33,521 nucleotides of DNA from Sutterella wadsworthensis 2_1_59BFAA (GTDB lineage: Bacteria; Pseudomonadota; Gammaproteobacteria; Burkholderiales; Burkholderiaceae_F). The DNA is taken from assembly GCF_000297775.1 (NCBI RefSeq), contig NZ_JH815520.1:31803-65323 (forward strand), in the 5' to 3' direction. Each line of letters opens with the position of its first letter. Position 1 is the stretch's first letter. This document shows positions 25,681 through 33,495 of the stretch, one piece after another. A program made the position numbers and the translations under genes. The notes under the pieces were generated by a model. It searched no databases. It was not told the origin of the DNA and saw only the letters and a program-made list of their open reading frames with translations.

Positions 25681-25712
25681 CTCAATGTCGAAGGTCTTTT
25701 CGCGGCGGGGCC

Positions 25713-26741
25713 TTACGCGGCCTCGCCCTCAAGCTTTTCCTCAGGCTTCGCGGCCTTCGACGGGGCCGCGCACGCTTTTTTTGATTCGTCCTCCTTCTTG
25801 GCGGGGGACTTGCCGAAGACGTAGAGGGAGCACATCACGCCCACGAGCAGGATCGTGAAGCCGATGACCATCGTGATGGTGGGCCATTCGCCGCGCCAGA
25901 TGAGGGCGTAGACGACGGCGGAGATGCTCTCGAAGACGATGAGCTGGCCGCCGAGGCCGGAGGGCAGGCGCTGGGACATCTGGTTCCAACAGAGCATGGC
26001 GACCCAGCTGCAGAGCAGGCCGATCATGAGGGCCACGCCGAGGAAGCGCAGCGGCGTTTCACCGAGAAGCGACACCGAGGTGTCCATCCAGCCGCACGGC
26101 CAGGCGAGGATCGCGAAGGCGATCATGACGACGGGGAGCACCGTGACGCCCTGCAGGGCCGTCCAGGCGGACGAGCTGTGCTTCGGGTGGGCGAGAAGCC
26201 ATTCGCCGTTCATGATGGAGAACCAGGTCCAGGAGATCACGGCCGCGATGCCGAAGAGCACGCCGATCCAGAAGTCGAGGCCCGTGGAGCCCGAGGAGGT
26301 GATGTACTGGAATTCGGTCCAGTTGGCGATCACGAGGCCGAAGAAGATGAGCACGAGCGGCGGCGTGATGGAGCCCCACGAGAGGCCACGGCCCTCGCGC
26401 TGATAGCGCACGTTCGCCACGATGGCGACGAGCACGGGAATGACGGCCATGAACATGCCGGCAAGCGGAGCGCCCGACATGCGGATGCAGACGGTGATCA
26501 GGCTGTAGAAGACGACGTTGCCGAAGAAGGGAAGCCGGAAGGCTTCGATGATGTCGGGCTTCGTGAATCGCTTGAGGTCCTCCTTCATGAAGAACATGAA
26601 GGGCAGCGACACGAGGCCGAAGGCGATGAATCGCCCGAGGGCGACGAGAACGGGGTTGTACTGCGGTAGAAGAAGGGGCGCAATGTAAATGAGGCCCCAG
26701 AGAGCACCCGCAGCGATGCCAAGCAAAACGCCGATGAGCAT
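25713..26741 (-). CDS. DMT-superfamily (EamA) transporter
   Basis: A 342-residue inner-membrane protein with ten predicted helices in two EamA repeats (about residues 3-145 and 155-300), ending in a charged Lys/Glu-rich tail. The first helix carries GIAAGALWGLIYIAP and the family's GRFIAFGL. These carriers export amino acids or other metabolites; the substrate is unknown. The start has no good ribosome site; the preceding leader is unusually hairpin-rich. Confidence 0.88.
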   Translation of the reverse strand: MLIGVLLGIAAGALWGLIYIAPLLLPQYNPVLVALGRFIAFGLVSLPFMFFMKEDLKRFTKPDIIEAFRLPFFGNVVFYSLITVCIRMSGAPLAGMFMAVIPVLVAIVANVRYQREGRGLSWGSITPPLVLIFFGLVIANWTEFQYITSSGSTGLDFWIGVLFGIAAVISWTWFSIMNGEWLLAHPKHSSSAWTALQGVTVLPVVMIAFAILAWPCGWMDTSVSLLGETPLRFLGVALMIGLLCSWVAMLCWNQMSQRLPSGLGGQLIVFESISAVVYALIWRGEWPTITMVIGFTILLVGVMCSLYVFGKSPAKKEDESKKACAAPSKAAKPEEKLEGEAA

Positions 26742-26940
26742 GGGTTGACGATTACCGGTGCTTGCGTCCGTCTTTCACCCGGACGCGGTCCGTAACGGGC
26801 GACTGGTGTGAAAGGGATGGCGCCGCCCGTGCTTGACCCGGGTGGGCGCGCCCGCGCTCCTTTCGGAACCCGCCTGACGCTTCCCCGCCGGGCTGCCGGG
26901 AAGGTATCTTTTCCCGGCGCGACCGCCTCAATCCGCAACA
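26742..26940 (-). promoter_or_regulatory. Structured 5' leader of the DMT transporter, unassigned
   Basis: Reading toward the gene (minus strand) it holds an 8-base perfect stem (GCCGGGAA/TTCCCGGC, 26895-26918), an outer GAAAGG/CCTTTC pair (26859-26864 with 26810-26815) enclosing GC-rich inner arms, and two mutually exclusive stems sharing 26780-26786: GCGTCCG/CGGACGC (26764-26786) and CGGAC/GTCCG (26780-26792). Alternative pairing just before a start codon that lacks a ribosome site is riboswitch-like. It does not match the FMN, TPP, cobalamin, SAM-I or guanidine-I cores by eye. Confidence 0.35.
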
Positions 26941-27465
26941 GCCTTCTTCTGGTCTGAACGGCTGTTCAATGCGCTTGTTTTGGTCAGCCTCATGCTAACA
27001 AAAATGCGGGAAATACGCGAGATGCATTTAGGGGAAGTCCTTAGGTACTTCGCGTAATCCCTAGGGACGAGGGGATTCTGCTGATTTTTGGCGGAAAAGT
27101 GCAAAGAAAAACTCAGTAAAAATACGCAATCATGAGTCGAAAACGCAACTTTATTTCAAAGTGTAACGTCGGTTACCGTGAGGAAAGGGGCGTTGAGGGG
27201 TCAAAACGCCTGCGGCGTCGTCTTTCCATGTCCTGTCAAGAACTGTGGTAGTGACGTATAGGCCTGAACGGGAATTCAGTGGGAGGTGATTCGGATGCGG
27301 GTTTGTTCTCTCCCGCATTGCGCCTGTCGATAGTAGGATGATAACGAAGGGCGACAAAGTGCGCCCTGTGCTCGCCCGCGTCCCGTCGGGGCGAAGGGCG
27401 GAATCTCCGGATGCGGCCTCAGGAGAAGTCGGCTCGTCTGGAGTCAGTTTGAGGAGGAATTTACC
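26941..27465. other. Long upstream region of the flavoprotein gene
   Basis: A 525-base AT-richer stretch without a convincing gene. It contains CCCTAGGG (about 27058-27067), an inverted GTAAC/GTTAC pair (about 27163-27176), and TTGA-GGGG-TCAA near 27195-27206, which is two bases too short for an FNR site. The flavoprotein's ribosome site GAGGAGGA stands at about 27450-27457. No promoter was resolved. Confidence 0.45.
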
Positions 27466-28977
27466 ATGACCGATCTTTCCCGCCGTCATCTCATCCAGGG
27501 TGCAGTCGCCGCCGGTGCGGCTCTTGCAGGCTCCACCGTCGCCGTCGCCTCTCCGAAGCAGAAGTGGGACGAAGTCGTCGACGTGATCGTCATCGGCTCG
27601 GGTTTTGCCGGTCTTGCCGCCGCCATTGAGGCGAAGAAGGCGGGCGCGAACGTCGTCGTTCTTGAAAAAATGGCCACGTTCGGCGGCAACTCGATCATCA
27701 ACGGCGGCATTCTGACCGCCACGGGCTGCCCGCAGCAGAAGCTCCACAAGATCGAGGACTCGGTCGAGCTGCTTGAGAAGGACATTCTCACGGCCGGCAA
27801 CTACATGAACTACTCGAGCAAGGTCCGCTATCTGGCCGAGCATGCGCTCTCCAACTATGAATGGACCGTCAAGGAACTCGGCGTGCAGTACCTGCCCGAC
27901 GCCATCGGCCAGGAAGGCGGTCACTCCGTTCCGCGCTACGTCACGACGACGAACGGCTCGGGTTCGGGCATCGTTACGAAGGAACTCGACAAGTGCAAGG
28001 AACTCGGCATTCCGCTGCGCAACCGCGTGTTCGTCGAACACATCATCCGCGGTGACAACGGCGTCGAGGGCGTTCAGGTCCGCGAAGGCTACCGCTTCCC
28101 GAAGGCCGACTCTGGCAAGGTGAAGACGATCCGCGCGACGAAGGGCGTGGTGCTCTGCTACGGCGGCTTCTCCGCCGACGTGAAGTTCCGCATGTTCCAA
28201 GATCCGAAGCTCAACGAAACGCTCGATACGACGAACCAGCCGGGCGCCACGTCCGAAATGTGGCGTGAAACGTCCGCCATCGGCGCCCTCCAGGTCCAGA
28301 ACGACTGGATCCAGTGTGGCCCGTGGGGTTGCCCGCGTGAAAAGGGCATGGGCATCGGCTGGCAGTTCAACCAGACGGCCGCCGCCGAATACGGCCTCTG
28401 GGTCAACGCCGAAGGCAAGCGCTTCGTCAACGAGCTCGCCAACCGCAAGGTCCGCGCCGACGCCATCATGGTCGAACAGGCCAACGGCAAGAAGTGCTTC
28501 GCCATCTGCAACGAACCCAACGTGCAGCCGCTCAAGAAGCAGCGCCCGGGCTTCCTTGAAAAAATGCTCGAACGCAAGATCGTCGAGAAGTACGACTCGC
28601 TCGAAGCCCTCGCCAAGGCCGCCGGCATCAAGGCCGACGCCCTCAAGGCACAGGTCGAGGAATTCAACAAGGTCGTGAAGGCCAAGGCCGACCCGGTCTG
28701 GAGCCGCTACATCAACAACGACCAGGTCCCGCTCGTCGAAGGTCCGTGGTACGTCTGCGAACTCCAGCCCAAGGTCCATCACTGCATGGGCGGCCTCGTC
28801 ACGGACGACAACTGCGAAGTCCTCGACGTCCGCTCCGACAAGCCGATCGGCCATCTCTTCGCCGCCGGCGAAGCGACGGGCGGCGTGCACGGTGCAGTGC
28901 GCCTCGGCTCCGTGGCCATCCTTGACTGCCTCGTCTTCGGCCGCCTCGCCGGCCAGAAGGTCGCCGCCATCAAATAA
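27466..28977 (+). CDS. Tat-exported fumarate-reductase-like flavoprotein, altered substrate site
   Basis: A 503-residue periplasmic flavoenzyme. It has a Tat signal (SRRHLIQGAVAAGAALAGS), an FAD motif GSGFAGLAAAIEAKKAG, and the capping and C-terminal domains of soluble fumarate/urocanate reductases. Conserved catalytic positions are Arg327 (ELANR, equivalent to Shewanella FccA Arg402), the HH pair 438-439 (HHCMGG, His504) and Arg479 (GAVRLG, Arg544). The fumarate-binding QAHPT motif is replaced by QCGPW (283-287), and the TEAVRG segment is also lost, so the substrate is probably not fumarate. There is no haem domain, and no cytochrome partner is adjacent. It likely reduces an enoate or related acceptor in anaerobic respiration. 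Confidence 0.85.
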   Translation: MTDLSRRHLIQGAVAAGAALAGSTVAVASPKQKWDEVVDVIVIGSGFAGLAAAIEAKKAGANVVVLEKMATFGGNSIINGGILTATGCPQQKLHKIEDSVELLEKDILTAGNYMNYSSKVRYLAEHALSNYEWTVKELGVQYLPDAIGQEGGHSVPRYVTTTNGSGSGIVTKELDKCKELGIPLRNRVFVEHIIRGDNGVEGVQVREGYRFPKADSGKVKTIRATKGVVLCYGGFSADVKFRMFQDPKLNETLDTTNQPGATSEMWRETSAIGALQVQNDWIQCGPWGCPREKGMGIGWQFNQTAAAEYGLWVNAEGKRFVNELANRKVRADAIMVEQANGKKCFAICNEPNVQPLKKQRPGFLEKMLERKIVEKYDSLEALAKAAGIKADALKAQVEEFNKVVKAKADPVWSRYINNDQVPLVEGPWYVCELQPKVHHCMGGLVTDDNCEVLDVRSDKPIGHLFAAGEATGGVHGAVRLGSVAILDCLVFGRLAGQKVAAIK

Positions 28978-28985
28978 GGCCTGAC

Positions 28986-29005
28986 GCTCCGCCTCAGGGC
29001 GGAGC
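28986..29005 (+). repeat. Stem-loop 1 after the flavoprotein gene
   Basis: GCTCCGCC and GGCGGAGC form a perfect 8-base stem with a TCAG loop, starting 9 bases after the stop codon. It has no T-run and may protect the 3' end of the message. Confidence 0.5.
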
Positions 29006-29016
29006 CCCCTGAACCC

Positions 29017-29038
29017 CGTCCTGCGCCGCAGCAGGACG
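29017..29038 (+). repeat. Stem-loop 2 after the flavoprotein gene
   Basis: CGTCCTGC and GCAGGACG form a perfect 8-base stem with a 6-base loop (GCCGCA). It has no T-run. Confidence 0.5.
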
Positions 29039-29043
29039 CCTGA

Positions 29044-29083
29044 AGCGCCCGAAGGTCCCAGGCCTCCGGGCGCTCTTCATTTA
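29044..29083 (+). terminator. Stem-loop 3, probable terminator of the flavoprotein gene
   Basis: AGCGCCCG (29044-29051) and CGGGCGCT (29067-29074) form a perfect 8-base stem with a 15-base loop, followed by a T-rich CTTCATTTA. It is the third hairpin in about 90 bases. Confidence 0.6.
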
Positions 29084-29313
29084 CGTCTCCCTGAACGCCT
29101 CCGAACGGTCCCGCCGAATCCGTCGTTCGAAAAATCAATAGTCTCTTGGGTAGGGCAGATATGCCTTGATTGAGGTAAACTATTGGGAAACATTCTCATG
29201 CAAGCGCGAAAAAAAGGAACGGCGGGGCGAAAGGCCCGCCGTGCGCAGGGAAATCCTGTGAAAAGCGAGGCGCGCCGCATGACGTCACAACAACAATGAG
29301 AAGACGACACAAC

Positions 29314-30216
29314 ATGACTGTGATGCACACCGAGGCCGAGCGCCTGGCGATGATCAGGGAGGCGCTCGAGCGCCTCACGGCGGCCGCGACGGGCCTTTTC
29401 GAGGACTGGCAGCAGGCGAGGAGCTTCCTCCCGTCGGGCTGCAGGAAGCTGATGGAGGACCTGACGTTCGAGCAGGCCTCCTGGCTTGGGCGCTTTGAGC
29501 GCGAGGCGGGCGAGGGCACGTCCTTTTCGGCGCTCGAGAGCTTCGAGGGCTTTGCCGCCAACGTGCGCAGGCTCGTCTCCGAGCACGCCGCGAGCCCGCT
29601 TGCGCTCGTGGGCGAAGTCTTTGAGAGCGACGACGAGGAGCGCCTCTTCTTCCGCCGCTGGAAGAACTTCCTTGACGCGGGCATCGGCACGATCGCGCGC
29701 AGCTTCGTGATCGACGACATCATCTTTGCGGGCCAGATCGCCGCGAGCATGCGTCTCGTGGGCCTGCTGCGCCGCATCACGGCCGAGTGGGCGCATCTCT
29801 CGCCCGAGCATCGCCACCAGCTCGGCATCGACTTTCGCGAAAACGCGCAGGCGCTGAGCGACGCCTACGGCACCGCCTCGAGCGCCGACTTCATACTGAT
29901 GAAGGACCGCTGTGCCGACCGCCTCAAGGGGGAGTTCGAGGGCTTTCTCGAGGCGGCCGATCACCCCGTCGACGAGACCGACAGGGACGCCGTGATCTTC
30001 CGCGCCGCTTCCGAACGCTTCTCCAAGGGCGTTATCGCCACCGTCAAGAGCGTGGTCACGCAGTGCGAGCGCGGCGGCCCCGAGGCCGTGCGCGCCTTCG
30101 GGCTCACGCTCGACGCAGGCCGCATGTTCCTCGAGCTCCCGGGCGGCGACGAGACGGCAGAATACTGCCGCCGCACGCTTCTTCCGAGGCTCGAGCGACT
30201 CCTCGAGTCGGTCTGA
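29314..30216 (+). CDS. Helical protein of unknown function
   Basis: A 300-residue soluble, Glu/Arg/Ala-rich protein, predicted almost wholly alpha-helical, with no signal peptide or membrane segment. No family was recognised. ATG 29314 is preferred over 29296 because GAGAAG (29298-29303) lies 10 bases before it. It follows the flavoprotein gene and its hairpins, apparently with its own promoter. TorD/DmsD-type maturation chaperones are also helical but shorter (about 200 residues), and no signature of them is seen. Confidence 0.65.
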   Translation: MTVMHTEAERLAMIREALERLTAAATGLFEDWQQARSFLPSGCRKLMEDLTFEQASWLGRFEREAGEGTSFSALESFEGFAANVRRLVSEHAASPLALVGEVFESDDEERLFFRRWKNFLDAGIGTIARSFVIDDIIFAGQIAASMRLVGLLRRITAEWAHLSPEHRHQLGIDFRENAQALSDAYGTASSADFILMKDRCADRLKGEFEGFLEAADHPVDETDRDAVIFRAASERFSKGVIATVKSVVTQCERGGPEAVRAFGLTLDAGRMFLELPGGDETAEYCRRTLLPRLERLLESV

Positions 30217-30302
30217 CCTCATCCCGGATCGAACAATGAGACGCCCGCAAGGACACGCGGTCCTGCGGACGTTCGTGCATCTGCCTTTCCCTGATTCCGG
30301 TC

Positions 30303-30779
30303 TCAGCCCGCGATGGGCGAGAGGCCGATGAGGACCGTCGAGATCCAGAAGGGGAGCGTCGCCATGGCGGCGAGCGTCTGGGCGGTCGTGACGTTGGCGA
30401 CCGACGGGGCGTCGCCCTTCATCGAGGCCGTCATCACGTAGCAGCTCTGTGCGGTGGGAAGCGCCGCAAAGAGGATCGCGACGCCCGCCTCCACGGGGTC
30501 GAGGCCCGCGAGCGTGACGGCACCCCAGGCGATGGCGGGGACCGCAAGCAGGCGGCAGACGACGGAGGTCGTGATGAGCGCGAGGTGATCCCTGAAGTCA
30601 TGGAGCCTGAGGCCCGCGCCGATGCAGAGGAGTCCCATCGCCAGCGAGTCGTTGCCCAGATGCGCGAGGAAGGTCGTGGCGGTCTGCGGGACCGTGAGGC
30701 CCGATGCCTTGACGAGAAGGCCCGCCACGGTCGCGATGATGAGCGGATTGGTCAGCACCTTGCGAAGCGTCTGAGAAGG
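30303..30779 (-). pseudogene. AEC-family (auxin efflux carrier) transporter, N-terminal half missing
   Basis: The frame encodes only the C-terminal half of an AEC carrier: five to six helices beginning LRKVLTNPLIIATVAGLLV, with the family's GLLCIGAGLRL and LPTAQSCYVM. Full proteins are about 300 residues with ten helices; only about 155 remain. The family-like sequence can be followed upstream to roughly 30779 and then gives way to unrelated residues and a stop in the terminator of the aminotransferase gene. A GTG at 30758 could start a 151-residue product. The missing half is not present in another frame, so this is a 5' deletion remnant, not a frameshift. Confidence 0.75.
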
Positions 30780-30816
30780 CTCTGCATGGCGCTGTTGAGG
30801 TACGGAAATAGGATGA

Positions 30817-30855
30817 GAAAAAGCGGCCTGAAGACATCATGGCCTTCAGGCCGCT
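30817..30855 (-). terminator. Terminator after the aminotransferase gene
   Basis: AGCGGCCTGAAG (30822-30833) pairs perfectly with CTTCAGGCCGCT (30844-30855) around a 10-base loop, with TTTTT following on the minus strand (30822-30817). Confidence 0.93.
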
Positions 30856-30887
30856 GCATGGACAGGCGGGAAGCTGCCGAACAGCGC

Positions 30888-32159
30888 TTATTCGGCGGCG
30901 CCCTCCTTCTTCCTCGGTGTGGCGGGTTCTTCCTTCACGGGATGTGCGGCGCGCCAGGCGGCGAGGTATTCGGCAATGCGGCTGATGGCCTCGCGCAGCT
31001 GGGGCTCGTGCGGCAGGAACACGACGCGGAAGTGATCGGGATGCGGCCAGTTGAAGCCCGTGCCCTGCACGAGCAGGACGCGCGTGGCTTCAAGGAGCTC
31101 CTTGAAGAACTGGCGGTCGTTCTCGATCGGGTAGATCTTCGGATCGAGCCTCGGGAACATGTAGAGCGAGCCCTGGGGCTTGACGCAGGTGACGCCCGGA
31201 ATCTGCGTGAGGAGCTCCCAGGCGAGGTCGCGCTGAACGCGCAGGCGGCCGCCCTCGCAGACGAGGTCGTTGATCGACTGGTAGCCGCCGAGCGCGGTCT
31301 GGATCGCCCACTGGCCCGGCACGTTGGCGCAGAGCTTCATGTTGGCGAGCATGTTGAGGCCCTCAATGAAGTCGCGGGCGGGCAGCTTGTTGCCCGAGAT
31401 GATCATCCAGCCCGCACGGTAGCCGCAGGCGCGGTAGGCCTTGGAGAGCGAATTGAACGTGATCGTGAGGACGTCGGTGGAGAGGCTCGCGATGGCGATG
31501 TGCTTCGCATCCTCGTAGAGGATCTTGTCGTAGACCTCGTCGGCGAAGATGATGAGGCCGAACTCGCGGGCGATGTCGACGAGCTTGAGAAGCGTCTCCT
31601 TCGGATAGACGGCGCCCGTCGGGTTGTTCGGGTTGATGATCACGATGCCGCGGGTCCTCGGGGTGATCTTGGCGCGGATGTCGTCAAGATCGGGCTGCCA
31701 ACCGTTCTCCTCGTCGCAGAGGTAGTGCACGGGGGTGCCGCCCGAGAGGCTCGTGGTGGCTGTCCAGAGCGGATAGTCGGGCATCGGGATGAGGAGTTCG
31801 TCTCCTTCGTCGAGCAGCGCGTTCGTCGCGAGCGAGATGAGGTCCGAGGCGCCGTTGCCGAGATAAATGTCGTCGAGCGTCACGCCCCTGATGCCGAGCT
31901 CCTGCGTGTAGTGCATCACGGCCTTGCGGGCGGCGAAGATGCCCTTGCTGTCGGAGTAGCCCGCGGAGTTGGGCAGGTTGAGGATCATGTCTCGCTGGAT
32001 TTCCTCGGGGACCTGGAAGTCGAACGAGGCGAGATTGCCGATGTTGAGCTTGATGAGCTGCTGGCCCTGGGCCTCCATCTCCTTGGCGCGGTCGACGATC
32101 GGGCCGCGGATGTCGTAGAGGACGTTGTTGAGCTTCTTGGATTTCTTGATGAGCTTCAT
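30888..32159 (-). CDS. alaA: AlaA-type pyridoxal-phosphate aminotransferase
   Basis: A 423-residue class I/II aminotransferase matching AlaA/YfbQ in the start (MKLIKKSKKLNNVLYDIRGP) and motifs. AlaA makes alanine from pyruvate and glutamate. The PLP Schiff-base Lys is Lys240 (NSLSKAYRACGYRAGW). INPNNPTGAVYP, ADEVYDKILYEDAKH and the C-terminal FRVVFLP (Arg for the carboxylate) are present. A charged tail (KEEPATPRKKEGAAE) extends beyond the usual end of about 405 residues. Upstream is only a weak GGA ribosome site. Confidence 0.9.
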   Translation of the reverse strand: MKLIKKSKKLNNVLYDIRGPIVDRAKEMEAQGQQLIKLNIGNLASFDFQVPEEIQRDMILNLPNSAGYSDSKGIFAARKAVMHYTQELGIRGVTLDDIYLGNGASDLISLATNALLDEGDELLIPMPDYPLWTATTSLSGGTPVHYLCDEENGWQPDLDDIRAKITPRTRGIVIINPNNPTGAVYPKETLLKLVDIAREFGLIIFADEVYDKILYEDAKHIAIASLSTDVLTITFNSLSKAYRACGYRAGWMIISGNKLPARDFIEGLNMLANMKLCANVPGQWAIQTALGGYQSINDLVCEGGRLRVQRDLAWELLTQIPGVTCVKPQGSLYMFPRLDPKIYPIENDRQFFKELLEATRVLLVQGTGFNWPHPDHFRVVFLPHEPQLREAISRIAEYLAAWRAAHPVKEEPATPRKKEGAAE

Positions 32160-32289
32160 GAGGTTTTCCGGCGGAGTTTCAAGCGGGGGAAAGGCCGCTC
32201 GTCAATGGCGGCGTCGAACTTCAAAGTGTACGCGCAAAGGCGACGCCGTGTGCGTGAAGGCGGCGTTTTGCTTGCATCCTGATGCAGTT

Positions 32290-32321
32290 CGGCCCGCCGT
32301 TTCGTTGAAAACGGCGGGCCG
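32290..32321 (-). terminator. Hairpin after ribB
   Basis: CGGCCCGCCGTTT (32290-32302) pairs perfectly with AAACGGCGGGCCG (32309-32321) around a 6-base loop. There is no T-run on the minus strand, so it may be a weak or factor-assisted terminator. Confidence 0.6.
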
Positions 32322-32366
32322 TCGTGAAGCCGGGAGTAGACGCGGTGCGTCGTGCGTGTCCAGAAT

Positions 32367-32981
32367 TTAGGCGCGGGCGCGGATCCAGGCCTGGAGGTCG
32401 GCGATCGTGATGAAGGTCATGTCGTGCCTGCGGGCGAACTCGATGAGTTCGGGCGTGCGCATCATCGTGCCGTCGTCGGCCATGATCTCGCAGCACAGGC
32501 CGCAGGGCGCGAGGCCCGCGAGGCGGCACAGGTCGACGGTGGCTTCGGTGTGGCCGTTGCGCACGAGCACGCCGCCCGCCTTGGCGCGCAGCGGGAACAT
32601 GTGGCCGGGGCGGCGGAAGTCCTCGGGACGGGCGTCGGGGCGAAGGGCGGCGAGCGCCGTGTGGGAGCGCTCGAAGGCGGAGATGCCCGTCGTCGTCTCG
32701 ACGTGGTCGATGCTCACCGTGAAGGCGGTCTCGTGGTTGTCGGTGTTCTTCGCGACCATCGGCGCCAGGCCGAGCCTGTCGCAGAGCTCGCCCGACATGG
32801 GCATGCAGATGAGGCCGCGGCCGTGGACGGCCATGAAGTTGATGTTCTCGGGCGTGGCAAACTCGCCCGCACAGATGAAGTCGCCTTCGTTTTCACGATC
32901 GGGATCGTCGGTGACGAGGATGATCTTGCCGGCGCGAAGGTCTTCAAGCGCCTTTTCAATGGTGTCGAACGCATGGGTCAT
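32367..32981 (-). CDS. ribB: 3,4-dihydroxy-2-butanone 4-phosphate synthase
   Basis: A 204-residue monofunctional RibB converting ribulose 5-phosphate to the four-carbon precursor of riboflavin and formate. The acidic metal-binding motif [35 protein letters not shown] and [10 protein letters not shown] with GHTEATVDL are all present. There is no fused GTP cyclohydrolase II domain. AAGGAAG lies about 10 bases before the ATG. Expression is under an FMN riboswitch some 190-320 bases upstream, so flavin abundance should repress it. Confidence 0.96.
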   Translation of the reverse strand: MTHAFDTIEKALEDLRAGKIILVTDDPDRENEGDFICAGEFATPENINFMAVHGRGLICMPMSGELCDRLGLAPMVAKNTDNHETAFTVSIDHVETTTGISAFERSHTALAALRPDARPEDFRRPGHMFPLRAKAGGVLVRNGHTEATVDLCRLAGLAPCGLCCEIMADDGTMMRTPELIEFARRHDMTFITIADLQAWIRARA

Positions 32982-32997
32982 GACGTGTCTTCCTTGT

Positions 32998-33016
32998 CCG
33001 AAGCCAAGGGCTTCGG
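32998..33016 (-). promoter_or_regulatory. Hairpin at the ribB ribosome site (possible expression platform)
   Basis: CCGAAGCC (32998-33005) and GGCTTCGG (33009-33016) form a perfect 8-base stem with a 3-base loop, directly before the AAGGAAG ribosome site on the minus strand. It could be part of the riboswitch output acting on translation, or a pause/processing hairpin. Confidence 0.45.
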
Positions 33017-33172
33017 TTCTCTAGAGGATTGAAGGCGGGATGGGGAGCTTCCGCTCAAGGAAGAGACGAAGGCGCCCCGAACCCGGTGGTGGCCGAACGT
33101 TCAGGGCGACGGCAAAGGGCGCAGGCGCGGGCACGCGCATGCCGGACGCAGGCACGCGTCCGCCTTTGACCT

Positions 33173-33300
33173 GCATCTTCTTACATCCGGACTGTGACCG
33201 TCGGCCCAGGAGTTTCACCTGATCATGCGCTTCCCCTGAGGGAGAGGCGCTCGCGGGCTGTACCGCCGGTAGGGACTTTCACCCTGCCCTGAAGATTGCA
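33173..33300 (-). promoter_or_regulatory. FMN riboswitch (RFN element)
   Basis: On the minus strand the aptamer reads through the RFN signatures in order: CTTCAGGGCAGGGTGAAAGT, CCGGCGGTACAGCCCGCGAG, a variable P3-type arm, GGTGAAACTCC, GGGCCGACGGT and GTCCGGATG. P1 closes with TCTTC (near 33294) against GAAGA (near 33176). It lies in the ribB leader. About 190 bases separate it from the start codon; this stretch holds several GC-rich hairpins and no obvious U-tailed terminator, which favours translational or Rho-dependent control (inference). Confidence 0.96.
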
Positions 33301-33307
33301 GAGCGAA

Positions 33308-33336
33308 TTTATACGGAAGGGAAGGGACGATGTCAA
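33308..33336 (-). promoter_or_regulatory. Consensus sigma-70 promoter of ribB
   Basis: On the minus strand TTGACA (33336-33331) is followed after 17 bases by TATAAA (33313-33308). Transcription would start about at the first base of the FMN aptamer (33300). Confidence 0.92.
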
Positions 33337-33394
33337 GAAAACGGGCGTTCGCGGAAACGAAAACGGGCGTTCGCCCGAAGGTGAACGCCCGTTT
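33337..33394. repeat. 16-base direct repeat plus inverted copy upstream of the ribB promoter
   Basis: GAAAACGGGCGTTCGC occurs at 33337-33352 and 33359-33374, period 22, and AAACGGGCGTTC of the second copy pairs with GAACGCCCGTTT at 33383-33394. The hairpin is followed on the minus strand by TTTTC, so it may terminate a gene lying right of the window. The extra direct copy abuts the ribB -35 box and could instead mark a regulator site. Confidence 0.6.
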
Positions 33395-33476
33395 GAGGCT
33401 TGGATTCCGTTGTTCGAAACCGCGTGTTAGTATGAAAGCGGAAGCGCCGGAAACCAAAAAGAAAAAACACCCCCGG

Positions 33477-33495
33477 TAGGAATACTCGATTCCTA
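33477..33495. repeat. Small inverted repeat near the right edge
   Basis: TAGGAAT (33477-33483) and ATTCCTA (33489-33495) enclose a 5-base loop. The last 120 bases of the window hold no recognisable gene; this could be an operator or part of a leader for a gene to the right. Confidence 0.3.

Noticed and set aside
27195-27206. TTGA-GGGG-TCAA upstream of the flavoprotein, as an FNR site
   Set aside because: The half-sites are two bases too close for FNR geometry.
27151-28890. A 579-codon minus-strand frame opposite the flavoprotein
   Set aside because: A shadow frame with biased composition, opposite a gene with a Tat signal and FAD motif.
30585-32282. A 565-codon plus-strand frame opposite the aminotransferase
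   Set aside because: A shadow frame; the aminotransferase motifs are unambiguous.
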